A stretch of DNA of 64,000 nt from Pyrus communis (lineage: Eukaryota; Streptophyta; Magnoliopsida; Rosales; Rosaceae): positions 1,707,001 to 1,771,000 of the forward strand of contig NC_084809.1 of assembly GCF_963583255.1 (NCBI RefSeq). The letters run 5' to 3'. Below are positions 1 through 16,389 of the stretch, piece by piece. Numbering within the stretch: the stretch's first letter is position 1; the number at the start of each line of letters is the position of its first letter. The notes beneath the pieces were generated by a model. The model saw only the letters and a program-made list of their open reading frames with translations. It was not told where the DNA came from and ran no database searches. The position numbers and the translations under genes were made by a program.

Positions 1-60
1 GATAAATTCTAGCTCCATATAAGTTATTACTAATGCAATTTTCACATATAATCTATATAG

Positions 61-295
61 GTATGAAATTCAAACAGGCATTCAAGATCCTTATGAGGAT
101 TGTGTTGCAACAATGAAGCTCTACATGAGAATGAGATCCCAAGTTCACAAAGTAGAGGCATACCCACTCGCTTCTGACCCGCAAAACCGGAATAACTTCG
201 CTGCGTGGCGCCAAAATGAGCTTGAGAGGATGAGCCCAGATCAAATGCTGGAAATCTCAAGGTCTGATTACTACTGCTGGTGCCTGGACTCCTAG
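61..295 (+). CDS. RNA exonuclease 4-like 3'-5' exonuclease, last exon only (partial)
   Basis: Terminal exon of a gene that begins before the window. An AG acceptor at 59-60 is followed by an open frame starting (G)YEIQTGIQDPYEDCV and ending at TAG 293-295. The motif DPYEDCVATMKLYMRMRSQ resembles the end of the DEDDh exonuclease fold of REX4/ISG20-like proteins, where the last acidic residue sits in an 'H/YD..ED' helix that precedes a basic tail. The tail (YPLASDPQNRNNFAAW ... SDYYCWCLDS) resembles a plant extension of this family as I remember it. The catalytic Asp-Glu-Asp core is outside the window, so activity cannot be judged. The in-frame ATG at 113 is an internal methionine, not the start. 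The family call rests on about 78 residues and memory of plant homologues. Confidence 0.55.
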
Positions 296-1007
296 GCTGA
301 AAGTGAAAGGAGGCATATCTACAGAATAATTAAGGAGATTAGTACTAGATGAGCAATACTATCTAGTTACTTTTAATAATTAGTCATAAATAACTTTGAG
401 AGTAATGGAATACATGATCAATTATGCATGTATTTATGAATAATGCTAAATTTTATCGAATAATATATGTAAACCAAATTCATGGACTACTCTTTGGTGC
501 TTGATACCATATTTATATGTAATGTAGAAAAGGATTTTTCATAATATCAAATATGCAGTAGTACAATATTTACAAGGATAACAAAGGTAAAAGCCCTATA
601 CTAATTTCATAGTAAATTACAGATAACTATTATAACGGAAAGTTGTGATAAAAATTCATTGAATTGGTGATATATGTTGTAACTCCCTAACACTCACTGC
701 TGGAGCCAGGTTAAGGGCTGCCCTGAGCTGTAGTCCAGGTGTAGCCCACCAAATATTTAGTCACTAATCCAAATTCTCTAGATTTAACTATATAAAATTA
801 TATAATACAGTTTACGAACCATTTCTTTTTCTTACATCATTTTTCTCATCGCTTCTTGTACATGTACAAGTTTGGATTTGTTTAATTTTAACACGTATTT
901 GTTTAATAACAAATTTTTTTTTGGCTCACCTTGTGATTTTTTTTTAAGCTAGCCGATACTATGAAAAATACGATATCAAGTTTCTTTATTTATAAATATT
1001 TAAATTT
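296..1007. other. AT-rich intergenic stretch
   Basis: Downstream flank of the exonuclease gene. No coding region, RNA gene or clear repeat boundary is visible. A GC-richer patch near 690-750 looks like old repeat sequence but has no recognisable family motif. Confidence 0.5.
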
Positions 1008-1330
1008 TTAAGCTAGCCCACCTGGTAAAAAATTACTAACTCCGTCATTGCTAACACTCCCCTGCAAACTTGACATGTGTGAAGAGACAAGTTCGGAAAT
1101 GAGACGATGAAACCGACTAAGGTAAGACTTCGGTAAAGACATCCACAAGTTGTTGTGGAGAAGGAATAAATTGAACTCGATGACTATTGCAACTCGTTCT
1201 CGAACAAAATGATAGTCTATTCCAATATGTTTGATTCGAAAATGAAAAAGGGGATTGGCTGCCATGTAAGTGGTGGAAAGATTGTCGCAATTACGAATAA
1301 ATGGAGGATTTGAAACAAACGATATTCTAT
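1008..1330 (-). mobile_element. Ty1/copia polymerase relic (RNase H end)
   Basis: On the minus strand, pieces in different frames read as the C-terminus of a copia polyprotein. They are [20 protein letters not shown] (RNase H, the 'NPVFHARTKHIEIDYHF' block) and, in another frame, [15 protein letters not shown], the 'Q.AD.FTK.L' end of pol. At least two frameshifts separate them. The related motif occurs intact in the element at 43.25 kb. This is a short, non-functional remnant, possibly with the beginning of an LTR to its left. Confidence 0.75.
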
Positions 1331-1727
1331 ACTAAAGAAAAGAAAATAGAGGATTTGAACTCTGAACGTATTAGATTGAAGAGGAAATTGTTATCACCAT
1401 GTTCCACCTTGCAACATTAAGCTTCTTAAAACCTATACATTTATGATGATTTAGAGATGCTATATTGTTGATCTCTTTATTTATTATTGTTTTTCTATTC
1501 TCTAGCTTAAAAAAATCCACAAAATATTTGTGTAAATAAATGATAAGAACACTTTCAAAATGACTTTTTAACATTTTCATAATGCCCACACAAAATATCT
1601 TACGAAATTTCAGTAATTACATATATTTTTTAAAATGTGAGCTATACCCACGACTTTTAATTGGTTTTTTGAAGTTCTATACAATAAATGATAAGACCAC
1701 TAACAATATTTTAAACATTTTTTTTAA

Positions 1728-1880
1728 GGGAATTTTCATAAAAAAATGCTTGAATTAAGTTTATTTTAATAAAAAAACCATGCTATAATTTTATTTAATG
1801 AAAAGAATTAAATTTTAATGAAAACCCCTTAAATTTTAATAAAAATGACAAAAAAACTTAATTTTTAATGAAAATGACAC

Positions 1881-1913
<33 letters not shown>

Positions 1914-3085
1914 TTAACATGTGCGCATTGTTTATGAAACTGCACTATTTGTGAAACTGAACGGTACTATACTATTTATTGGTCCAATTTCATAAATAGT
2001 GCCTAGTTTTTTGTTCACTTTCATAAATAGTCTCTAGTTCTTGATCATATTCATAAATAATGTATAGTTATTGGTCCAGTTTCATAAATAATGTATAGTA
2101 GTTGGTACAGTTTCGTTAATAGTGTCTCTTTCTTGGTCCAATTTCATAATTAGTGTCTAGTTATTGATCATTTTTCATAAATAGTGCCTAGTTCTTAGTC
2201 ATGTTTCATAAATACTGTCTAGTTCTTACCCTAGTTTCATAAATAGTGTATAGTCCAGTTTTCATAAATAGTTTCCACCTATTGGTTTAGTTTTGGAAAT
2301 AATGCCTAATTCTTGTTTTCGTTTCATAAATAGTGTTTACTTATTGGTCCAGTTTCATAAATAGTGTCTACTTATTAGTCTAGTTTTATGAATAGTGTCT
2401 ACTTATTAGTGAAGTTTTATAAATAGTGTTTAATTCTTGATTCAGTTTTATAAGATTTGAAACCTAGACCCTTTTTGGTCTTGTAAAAGCACCCATTGCC
2501 TTGAAAACGATGAACCCAGAAGTGGCTCTTTAGATCAAAACCTTGAGAAGATTATGTTCTTAGTAATTATATTTAAAAAGCTGTTTTCAATTACCAAATT
2601 AAAATTTCCTAACTTTTTTCATATACCTACAATAATAAATGTAGCTTTCCATCAAATTTCTTGAGCTTGTGTATCATCTTGGAGAAATTTTTCCTTGTGC
2701 CCATAACACAAATGGTATACCACGTGTTATTATATAAGTGGTGAAAATTTTTATTTTTTTATGTTATTAATTTTTGAACACAAGAATCTCACAACTTGTA
2801 TAGAGTGTACCATCCTGTGTTCTGGGCACATTGAAAAGTTTCTCGTCATCATGACTACTATTGAAAAACAACACGACAAAAATAAAATAGGAGAATGTAA
2901 TTTAATTCAAAATATTTTTCTTATTCTAAGCAAAAAAAAATAATAATAAAAAATAATGTAGTTGACGATGAGACAAAAAAGTGAGAGAAAAAATGGAGCG
3001 TTTTAAGTTTTTTTTTTTTTTTTTGGGGGGGGGGGGGGACACGCCCCAACGCAAGTTGGGTTCGTTACGTTTGTTATTCTTATTT

Positions 3086-3124
<39 letters not shown>

Positions 3125-3217
3125 TAGTCTTTTGTCTTTATTATTAAATAAAATTAGTGGATGATTTTTAATTAAAATGTAAAGATTTGAAACCATTTTC
3201 ATTAGTTTTCTTTTCTT
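1728..3217. mobile_element. 1.49 kb block present only in duplication copy A
   Basis: The partner copy runs straight from 'taaacttttttttt' into 'aatgcgcatgcaaaatcag' near 18945, while copy A has about 1.49 kb between those words. The block starts 'gggaattttcataaa' and ends 'cattttcattagttttc'. That right end resembles the end of the small MITE at 23.29-23.45 kb. It contains a minisatellite, a T18/G-run near 3010-3037 and a TA microsatellite near 3090-3125. No protein domain is visible. Insertion in A or deletion in B are both possible; the transposon-like ends favour insertion. Confidence 0.5.
1975..2460 (+). repeat. Minisatellite, ~31-bp unit
   Basis: About 15 degenerate head-to-tail copies of a unit close to 'ttcataaatagtgtctagtt' plus 'cttggtccag'. 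Unit length is about 28-33 bp and copies differ by scattered substitutions. The array is AT-rich and non-coding in all frames. Confidence 0.85.
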
Positions 3218-5403
3218 TTAATGCGCATGCAAAATCAGCAAAATTGCATTCTAACAAAAAGTGTGAGCTATAATTCATAATCTTTAGTTAATTGCGCCAT
3301 TATACTAAAGTCATTATAAAACCTCTTCTCGTGGAATTTTGATCCAACCTTAAACTTCCTAAAAATTTTCGACAAAAATAAAAAATTGCCTAAAATTCAT
3401 ACATGCAGGACTTTAGATATTCAAGCTGCCAAAAGTTTAGTCCACGTTTTGGGTCATTTATATTGATTTTTCTATTTTCCAACTTAAAATTTCAATCTAA
3501 AAAATATTTTTTTGAATCAATAATTAGTAAGACCGCTTCCAAATAGTTTTTAACATTTTTCTCAATCCTTATGCAAAAGATTGGAAAATATCAACAGTTG
3601 CATGTTTCACAAAATCTGTAAAATTATTATTAGGGCATCTCTAGAGATGAAAATATGTTTTCCATCTCCGGTGACATCTTTATAGGAATGCTCTAAGATG
3701 TAAACATTTTTGCTCCATTGATAAGATGCAAACTCTTGATAGATAGGTAAACATTTTCATTCATCAAATTAATTTTGATAAAATTAGCAATTGAGCTAAA
3801 TTATTACCAGCCCACCTGATTACTCTTAAAATTAATTAAACATGCTATTGGGGAAAAGACAAAGGTTGGAATGAAGAATGTAAAAAATTTCATGTTAAAA
3901 AATTGAAAATAAAGTAAAACATATAATGAAAGATTCTACTATTAAGTTATTAATTACATCGAGACATTTTATTGTAAAATACCCCACCTAATGTACAAGC
4001 AGTTGGAAATCGTTGATTAATAGTGGGATGTTGGTCCCTCAAATTAATACTGAGAAATACTATGTACATGTGTTATGTTACCTCACACAATTTGAAAGTA
4101 AAATGTACAAATTCGCACTACTGACTTTCACACTCATTTTTAAGCCTCAAGCACTCCTCTATTACAGTAGAAAAATTTTCAGTTGAAAGTGTAGAAAGCT
4201 AAACGAAGAGTGCAAAAACCAAAACTCATCTTCCTTGAAGTTGGGAAGTTTGGAGGCTTTGGAGTAGCCAATCAACTGCCTTGAAGTAGCCAATCATCTT
4301 GTAACAACTCATCCCAGAATTTACATAAGAAAATGAGTATTTTTGTATTTTCACTAAATTTGAGGGATACTTTCATTTTTAAAATTATTTTTTTAGCCTT
4401 AATTGGTGAGCCCAAGGGCCCACCCCCTGTTTTGTTCCCCAGTTCCCTTTCCCTTTCCCTTTTATTTTATTTCTTCTTACTCTCTCCCTCACCCATTCTC
4501 TCTGTCTTTCTCTCCCTCCCTCCGAGCAGAACACACCCACACACACACACACACACCAACAAACCCTCATCTCCCTTATCGTCAAACACCACAACGACAA
4601 CAACATCACCATCTTCACCATGTCAACTCTCTCCGTCTCTTCGTCTCTGTGGAGCACAGAGGAACTCGGACGAGTTCCTCGTCCTTCCGTTTTGGGTAAG
4701 CCTCAAAACACTCCAAATGCTTTTCTTTTCATCCCCATAGTTATTTTCTGACCCCGTGGTTGTGTTTTGGACGTCAAACCATGAAGAAACCACCTCGGAG
4801 ACATTTCCCCAGTTTTCCGGCGAGCACCGCCCATTTCGAGGAAATTTCCGGCCAAACCACGGCGAGTTGGCCGGCATGAAAGGTATCAATATCTTCGTCT
4901 CGCTGAGTACTACAACTTTCCTTTTTGTTTCACCCAATTTCATTGAGTATTGAAGAAGTTATACTCATTTGAATCTTACCCAGTTTCTGGCGACCTCAGC
5001 GACTTTCGAGGTGTTTTTCAGCCAAACCACGGATAGTTAGATGTCTTGTGAGGTACCATTCTCTTCGTCTCTTCTAGAGCTACGATTTTTATTTTTGAAT
5101 CACTTGATTTCGTCGAGTATTAACAAAGTTATGGATGGTCTAAATTCCGGCCTTCTTCTCCGGCGTGAAACCCAGCCCAAGAAACCACCCAGGCCTTCGG
5201 GCCGTTCCTGCCAAGCCCAAAACCCTGGGCAGCCCAACCCAACATTTTTTTCTTATTTTTATTTTGGTTTTGTTAATTTAAAGGCCTTTGGGCCGTTTCT
5301 TTTCAGGCCTCCAGCCCGTTAACCCTAAACCCATTAGACCCAAATCCAGATCCAACCCAAGTCCAAACCATTTAACCCAATCCGGATCCAAACCCAAACC
5401 CGT

Positions 5404-5517
5404 TTGACCTGTTGACCCGGACCCCGGATCCGGTCTGACCGTTGACACGGTCAACGGTCAGCGTTGACTTTGACTTTGACCGGTCAACGGTCAACATTGA
5501 CATGACCGTTGACTTTT
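5404..5517. promoter_or_regulatory. Dense cluster of TTGAC (W-box core) words in the retroelement
   Basis: Within about 115 bp the word TTGAC or its complement GTCAA occurs about ten times on both strands, often as GGTCAACGGTCAA or GTTGACTTTGAC. TTGAC is the core of the WRKY-binding W-box. It lies inside the LTR-like insertion. Regulatory use is only a possibility, since the repetition could be neutral. Confidence 0.3.
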
Positions 5518-6049
5518 TGAGTTTTCGTGCGGGAACCCTTCTAGGCTAAATTCGATGTCCTGAACCCGTTTCCGATGTCCGTTTCCCCAAATTCTCGTTT
5601 GAGTAGAGTTTGACTAAATGTACCTTTTATGTGCTTAGGGGCAATTATCTGTGGCGTTTCCTTCTTCGCTAGATGGCGTGGCTTTTCGACGGCGAAGTAC
5701 TGTGAGTGGACCCCTTCTAAAAATGCATATTTTGATAGTATAAATGCATACATGAAAAGCATGATTTGATGATTATGTTTTATGAAACGTTTTACGAGAT
5801 AATATGCTTACTGATGCTAGTTTGAATTATTACTATTTTTCCTATAACCCATGTTCTTATAGAATATCTGATGGATGACGATATGATATTTAGAACATGT
5901 TTAGAACACCTCTTTATAGTATAGATGATGGATGACTTTATACTATGAAGTTGATTTTCAATATATGTATGTTCACTGGTTTTGTACTTACCTAGTGGTC
6001 CTTTCCGCTACTGGACGTAGGGATAGATCCGGTCCATCCCGGGCGACGG

Positions 6050-6182
6050 TTTGGTGTTGGCATAGGGCCTGGAGTGTGTTTTCCTCTGACTGTTTGCTCA
6101 GAGACGGGGAACCGGCATGGGGCCTGAAGTGTATTTTCCTCTGACTGTCTGCTCAGAAACGGGGAGCCGGCATGGGGCCTGG
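6050..6182 (+). repeat. Two tandem ~62-bp repeats inside the LTR-like element
   Basis: Two consecutive units read 'ggcatagggcctggagtgtg...gctcagagacggggaacc' and 'ggcatggggcctgaagtgta...gctcagaaacggggagcc', followed by a partial third 'ggcatggggcctggag'. Each carries 'ttttcctctgactg'. Confidence 0.85.
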
Positions 6183-6695
6183 AGAGTTGTATCAGACATT
6201 CACTAGTGTTTATTGTTTATGCGAATTATGATTTGAGACATTGCACGACATGCTAGGTTTCGAAAAACCTATGTTTATCATTATATATGTGTTTTTATAA
6301 AACATGGGGGTTAGTATGTTGATAACTGTTTTATTATATATATATCAACTTGATCCACTCATATTTGTTTTGGCGCCCCCTTCAGGACTTAGAATCGAGG
6401 CATACAATCCCGACGTCCAGGCACTTCCGCATCGGCATCTTCGAGTCCTCTCGGTGTAGGACCTACTCCTTTGTTTCATTCAATTTTATATTATTTTCTT
6501 CTAGTGTTCTAGATTAGAGGTGTGCTCTGAACACGGTCCTTATTTGCATATTCATTATTCTTTTATATTTATAAACCTTATTTATCCCTTTTTTTCAGCA
6601 TTTGCACTCAATAAATGGCTTTCGTCATCCTCGGATGTCGGCCAGCACGTGCCTATTCTAGTATTCGGGAAATATCGGGGTCGGAGCGTGTCACA

Positions 6696-6875
6696 TCCTC
6701 TTGAAATCAATTGGGGATTGAAAGATGCAGCAACCACCTTGATCAGCACCTCATCTTCCTTAATTTCAGGAACAGCCACATTTGGATCAAACTTCAAAAC
6801 ATCTGCAGAGTCCGTAACCCAGGCCTTGTATTCAAATGGTACGGAAATTGCATCACTTGAAGCTGCAGCAGCCAT
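6696..6875 (-). pseudogene. Orphan first exon of an enone-oxidoreductase paralogue, cut by LTR insertion
   Basis: On the minus strand ATG at 6875 opens [20 protein letters not shown] and continues [20 protein letters not shown], clearly homologous to exon 1 of the neighbouring oxidoreductases. It lacks the 'YSEYGK' segment seen there and has a small insertion near 'AASFNP' that breaks the frame. The rest of the exon (encoding 'GYFK') lies at about 4253-4299 on the far side of the 2.4 kb retroelement. No exons 2-4 of this paralogue follow. It sits only about 410 bp 3' of the stop codon of the intact copy at 7289, so it is a leftover of a lost array member. Confidence 0.85.
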
Positions 6876-7288
6876 TGATGCACACAGCCAAAAACCAAAA
6901 TTCATTACGGGTAAAAGTTTGTTGTCGTTTTAAGAACGAACGGCCTTTTAAAAGTATCTTTGTAAGTATCCTTAAAAGTAACTTTACAAGTATCCTACTA
7001 TCGTTTGTTAAAACATAACATATAAATATAAAGATCCGCAATATATCATAGGATTTGCAGGAACTGTAAGAGGAAGTACATCTGTTCTAACCAATGCCGG
7101 TGTTTAAGCTAAAAAACACAGCAATGAGCAAGTAGGAAGAAAACACAATGCAGACTAGCCAAACTAGAAGCACTATATAAGTACACATAACATTGCTTAT
7201 TACAAGACTTTCAAACAAGCGGGCAGCAGGATAAGAGTATATCACACACGAACAGACTGCAAGCCTGAACTAGTACTCTCTAATTATC

Positions 7289-9350
<2,062 letters not shown>

Positions 9351-9419
9351 ATCTATACTAAAAAGGTGGGGAAGTGGACTAAACCTCACAATAGGCTAGC
9401 AATAATGTGATTCAAATTA

Positions 9420-10600
9420 ATAGAGGTACAGTTAAAAATATTATTTATTAAATTATTAGAGGTACTGTTAAAAAATATTATTAATTGACTTGGTTATCTT
9501 TAATGAATGTTGTATTTTCTAAATAGGATTTCTGACAAGGACAATATGAAAATACAAAAAAGTTTCATGCCAAGAAGTTGTAAACATACTTAAGAAATTA
9601 GAAACATTTTGGCTTCAATAAGAAGGTTCATGTATGTACTTACAAGTTCAAAGACGTAGCATCAACTCCAAAAACTAAAGCATTGCCTCAGACAATTTTA
9701 GATAAATATTTTAGTTTATCTTAAACTTTTATTTATGGTATTGCATATTTTTGTACTCAAACAACTTTAGAGAAATATTTTAGTTTCCTTAAGAAGAGAC
9801 TAGGAAAAATGATAATTTATTAAAACGTGGAGTTCCTCTTCGCTTAGAAGTAAGGTCTTAGGTTTGAATCTCGTGGATAGTGAATTCGATACGAAACTAG
9901 GCTGCCCATTGTGTAGCTTAGTCGAACTCTCCCTCCCTTAGTGTAAAAATATTGATGTACTAAAAAAAATGTAAAGTTTATTCCTATGCATAACTGGTCT
10001 TTTAAGTTGAGACCAGAATCTTTTGTGATTTGAGGATATTCATTTATGGAGTATTACTTTAAAGAGGTTTTACGGTAGTTTAGGCGTTTTTTATGAAAAG
10101 TGCTTTCATTAAAAACAAACCAAAGTTTTTATTATAAACCCAATTGCACTTTTATAGTTGATGAAGGGAGAATGTTGTGCAGGCATTGTCACTTGAGGTT
10201 CAATGGGTGAGAACAAGTTACGCAACTCAAGTTTTGTTTCTTATTTTTCACGACTAAGGCATGCAATTGAAGTTGACTTTCTTACTTATCACACCTACAA
10301 CAAGAAAAACAAGACGAAGAAAAAAAACACCTGTACTTTTGAAGTTGACGCAGTTCAAATGGAAGTGCTATATAAGAGGGAATACATCCGCTTTAACCAA
10401 TACCCGTGTTAAAGCGGAAAAGCACAGCAATGAGCAAGTAGGAAGAAAACACAGTGAAAACTAGCCAAGCTCGAAGCACTATATTAATAGATATGATTGC
10501 GCCGCCCTTATTACAAGTCTTTTTAAACAGCAGGCAGCAGGATACAAGTATATATCACACACAAACAGATTGCATGGCTGAACTAGTACTCTCTATGATT
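9420..10600. repeat. Array spacer shared between units
   Basis: Spacer between the promoter of copy 1 and the 3' end of copy 2. It is colinear with 13440-14620 and in part with 17000-17620, 24290-24800 and 25310-25900, for example 'atgccaagaagttgtaaaca', 'caattgcacttttatagttg' and 'ttacgcaactcaagtt'. It contains a SINE at about 9825-9972. No coding region was found. Confidence 0.8.
9825..9972 (+). mobile_element. tRNA-derived SINE
   Basis: Contains a B-box-like GGTTTGAATCTCG and then a body 'aggctgcccattgtgtagct' and 'cccttagtgtaaaaat' before an A-rich end. This arrangement matches a SINE type I recall as frequent in apple and pear genomes. It is absent at the corresponding place in the 13.4-14.6 kb spacer, where 'aatgtggagtttattcc' continues directly. 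Confidence 0.7.
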
Positions 10601-12800
<2,200 letters not shown>

Positions 12801-12854
12801 CTTTAGGTAGGTTACTATTATTATTTTTTAATAAATGATATTATCTTATATTAA

Positions 12855-13393
12855 GATCATCTTCAATTCTTGGGGTAAAACTTAAAATATAAGTTTTAAA
12901 ACCCCTCAAACCATCTCTAACCATGGGATAAAATTAGCCATGGACCCACCAAGTTGTCATATTTTCAAACTTTTTATTTATTTATTACTTATAATCTAAC
13001 AGTTATGATCAAATGATATCAAACGAGATCAAAATCTAATAGTAAAAGAAAGATATGACAGTCCAAAATTAAATAACGTCTAAAATAATTCAAGAAAATT
13101 ATGTACATCAAATTTAACTTAAAACTTTATAAATACCTATGTATTTGTATGATTTTTAATTACTTATTATCGAAAATTAAATATTTTAAGACTAAAATGT
13201 TCATAAAAATAAATTAAGATAATCTACATAAATTTTTTTTTTTTTTAAAGTTACCGAAAACAAAAACTTAGGCTAAAATCATTATTTAATCATCACGGGC
13301 TAAAATTTTAAGCCACAAGGGTTAGAGGAAAAAAGCAGTTTCTGGCTTATGGCTTAAATTTTTAAGTTTTATGCCCAAGGGTTGGAGATGGTC
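12855..13393. mobile_element. PIF/Harbinger-type MITE (539 bp)
   Basis: Flanked by TAA on both sides (12852-12854 and 13394-13396). The array sibling near 9358 has the empty site 'ctatactaaaaaggtgggg' with one TAA, so the boundaries are demonstrated. Termini GATCATCTTCAATTCTTGGG and GACCATCTCCAACCCTTGGG (complement) are inverted repeats. The subterminal 'ataaatacctatgtatttgt' and 'aaaatgttcataaaa' also occur in the 3.7 kb element at 34.3-38.0 kb, so this looks like a deletion derivative of that family. Confidence 0.9.
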
Positions 13394-13521
13394 TAAAGGG
13401 GTGAGGGAAGTGGGCTGAACCTCGCAATGAGTTAGCAATAATATGGTTCAAATTAGTAGAGGTGCAATTAAAAAAATACTATTTATCAACTTATTAGAGG
13501 TATAGTTAAAAAATATTATTA

Positions 13522-13642
13522 GGGAATTGTTATTAGCACTCCAAAAATCTCATTTGACACTCCAAACTTTCTATAATTAGAAAGAAAAATACACTTATGA
13601 CGAGTGTAGAATGAGATTTTTGGAGTGCTAATAACAGTTCCC
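13522..13642. mobile_element. hAT-like MITE (121 bp) with 8-bp target duplication
   Basis: Long inverted ends (GGGAATTGTTATTAGCACTC and, complement, GGGAACTGTTATTAGCACTC) are flanked by TATTATTA on both sides. The sibling spacer near 9470 has the single site 'aaatattattaattgac'. An 8-bp duplication is typical of hAT elements. Confidence 0.9.
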
Positions 13643-14502
13643 TATTATTAATTAACTTATTTATCTTTTATTAATGTTATATTTTCTAAATAGGATTTTT
13701 GAGAAGGACAATATGAAAATACAAAAAAGTTTCATGCCAAGAAGTTGTAAACATGCTTAAGAAATTAGAAACATTTTGGCTTCAATAAGGTGTCATGTTG
13801 ACAAAGTATTATGTACTTGCAAGTTCAAAGACGTAACATCAACTCCAAAAACTAAAGCATTGCCTCAAACAATTTTAGATAAATATTTTAGTTCATCTTA
13901 AACTTTTATTTATGGTATTGCATATTTTTGTACTCAAACAACTTTAGAGAAATATTTTAGTTTCCTTAAGATGAGACTAAGAAAAATTATAACTTATTAA
14001 AATGTGGAGTTTATTCCCATGCATAACTGGTATTTGAAGTTGGGACCAGAATCTTTTGTGACTTGAGATTAATCCTTTATAGAGTATTACTTTAGATAAG
14101 TTTTATTGGTTAAGGCGTTTTTTTATGAAAGCGCTTTCATTAAAAACAAATCGAAGTTTTTATTATAAACGCAATTGCACTTTTATAGTTGATTAAGGGA
14201 GAATGTTGTGCAGGCATTGTCACTTGAGGTTCACTGTGTGAGAACAAGTTACGCAACTCAAGTTCTGTTTCTTATTTTTCACGACTAGGGAATGCAATTG
14301 AAGTTTACTTTCTTACTTATCACACCTACAACAAGAAAAACAAGACGTAGAAAAAAACTCCTGTACTTTTGAAGTTGACCTAGTTATATAAGAGGGAATA
14401 TATCCGCTCTAACCAATGCCTGTGTTAAAGCGAAAAAACACAGCAATGAGCAAGTAGGAAGAAAACACAGTGAAAACTAGCCAAACTCGAAGCACTATAT
14501 TA

Positions 14503-16333
<1,831 letters not shown>

Positions 16334-16389
16334 TGATACACTGCAAAAACAACAAGAACTTGCAAAGGGAAAGAGAAATGGTTTGTTGT

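Larger units (their letters stand above)
4300..6695. mobile_element. Solo-LTR-like retroelement inserted in an orphan exon
   Basis: A 2,396 bp block beginning TGTAACAACTCATCCCAG and ending GGAGCGTGTCACA interrupts sequence that is continuous in the partner copy near 20030-20045. It has LTR-type 5'-TG...CA-3' ends, a pyrimidine-rich segment, GC-rich parts and a duplicated internal motif. No gag/pol frame, PBS or second LTR was found, so a large solo LTR or a non-autonomous (LARD-like) element fits best. A clean 5-bp target duplication is not visible: the left flank is 'catct' and the right flank is 'tcctc'. Frames inside it are short and low-complexity and are not genes. Confidence 0.75.
1400..7260. 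repeat. Segmental duplication, copy A (partner 18.27-20.65 kb)
   Basis: Blocks at 1430-1727 and 3218-4299, and the segment from 6696 to about 7260, are nearly colinear with 18270-20650. Shared words include 'gatgatttagagatgctata', 'aatgcgcatgcaaaatcag' and 'gtagccaatcatctgcc' (slightly altered in this copy). Copy A is longer because it contains the 1.49 kb block at 1728-3217 and the LTR insertion at 4300-6695. Copy B instead carries a Cassandra LTR. Both copies end at an orphan enone-oxidoreductase exon 1 placed just 3' of an intact gene. Confidence 0.85.

Noticed and set aside
1371..1589. 72-codon minus-strand frame
   Set aside because: AT-rich, with no motif. The same DNA recurs at 18.27-18.43 kb as part of a non-coding segmental duplication.
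1895..2460. CRISPR-like array (regular repeats)
   Set aside because: Units are contiguous without unique spacers and degenerate, in a plant nuclear context. It is a minisatellite.
4333..5322. Open frames of 65-135 codons within the LTR-like element
   Set aside because: They consist of low-complexity Ser/Pro/Thr or Leu-rich sequence, overlap in several frames and show no domain pattern. They lie inside a demonstrated insertion.
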